Assembly: GCA_963720705.1 (NCBI GenBank)
Contig: CAVRGJ010000005.1
Coordinates: forward strand, 62,001-126,000
Reading direction: 5' to 3'
DNA: 64,000 bases
Source of the DNA: DASWJZ01 sp963720705
GTDB taxonomy: Bacteria; Pseudomonadota; Alphaproteobacteria; Rhizobiales; Afifellaceae
The notes under the pieces are model-generated. The model made no database searches. It saw only the letters and a program-made list of their open reading frames with translations, and was not told the DNA's origin. The position numbers were made by a program, and so were the translations under genes. This document shows positions 63,951-64,000 of this stretch, piece after piece; the stretch's first letter is position 1, and each line of letters opens with the position of its first letter.

Positions 63951-64000
63951 GGAGTGTCCTTTCTTTGACGGTATGCACGTGGAACAGGGCGCTTTCCTTG

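Overview
This 64 kb window is high-GC and densely packed with genes. It reads as chromosome of an alphaproteobacterium, most likely order Hyphomicrobiales (Rhizobiales); I cannot name the genus. Supporting signs are a tyrosine-type DivL pseudo-kinase next to ahcY, an adjoining tsaE-amgK / murU / addB / addA / trxA block, the trpF-trpB...trpA-accD-folC order, an AccD without its zinc ribbon, an Irr-type iron box, a tRNA-His with A73 and no G-1, and the hrcA-grpE / rph-rdgB-hemW divergent pair. I see no insertion sequences, prophage genes, CRISPR array or rRNA operon.

Layout. 1-3.9 kb: end of a polyamine ABC operon (potF fragment, ATPase, an embedded cupin, two permeases). 3.9-11.1 kb: AsmA-like protein, acetoacetyl-CoA synthetase (frameshifted), an Irr-box-associated iron importer (binding protein plus fused permease, no ATPase) and a small cytochrome c. 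11.2-15.6 kb: tRNA-His, infC with an AUU start, a GT4-like glycosyltransferase, an alpha/beta hydrolase, and a MarR regulator followed by a membrane protein. 15.7-23.7 kb: trpF, trpB, trpA, accD, folC and trxA, with trpB and trpA separated by two reverse-strand genes. 23.7-37 kb: addA, addB, murU, tsaE-amgK, divL and ahcY on the minus strand. 37-49 kb: an L-arabinose/galactose catabolic region (GntR regulator, YtfQRT-YjfF-type importer, araA, araD, FGGY kinase, galK, galT). 49.2-52 kb: a three-gene cassette of unrecognised membrane-associated proteins. 52-60.1 kb: pmtA-like gene, dnaJ, a GNAT acetyltransferase inside the dnaK-dnaJ operon, dnaK, alkB, pyrE, a VOC protein, grpE and hrcA. 60.2-64 kb: rph, rdgB, hemW, a PepSY protein, a 25-codon ORF with a perfect Shine-Dalgarno sequence, infA and a cold-shock gene.

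The most striking feature of the window is six conserved genes (acetoacetyl-CoA synthetase, addA, addB, ahcY, galT, alkB), and perhaps a seventh short one, each broken by a single extra base. In each of the six, removing one base restores a full-length family member. The uniform +1 polarity points to insertion-type sequencing or assembly error more than to biological decay, so these genes may be intact in the organism.

The best candidates for undescribed biology are the 49.2-52 kb three-gene cassette, the tiny ORF at 63.2 kb with full anti-SD complementarity, and the GNAT gene placed between dnaK and dnaJ.
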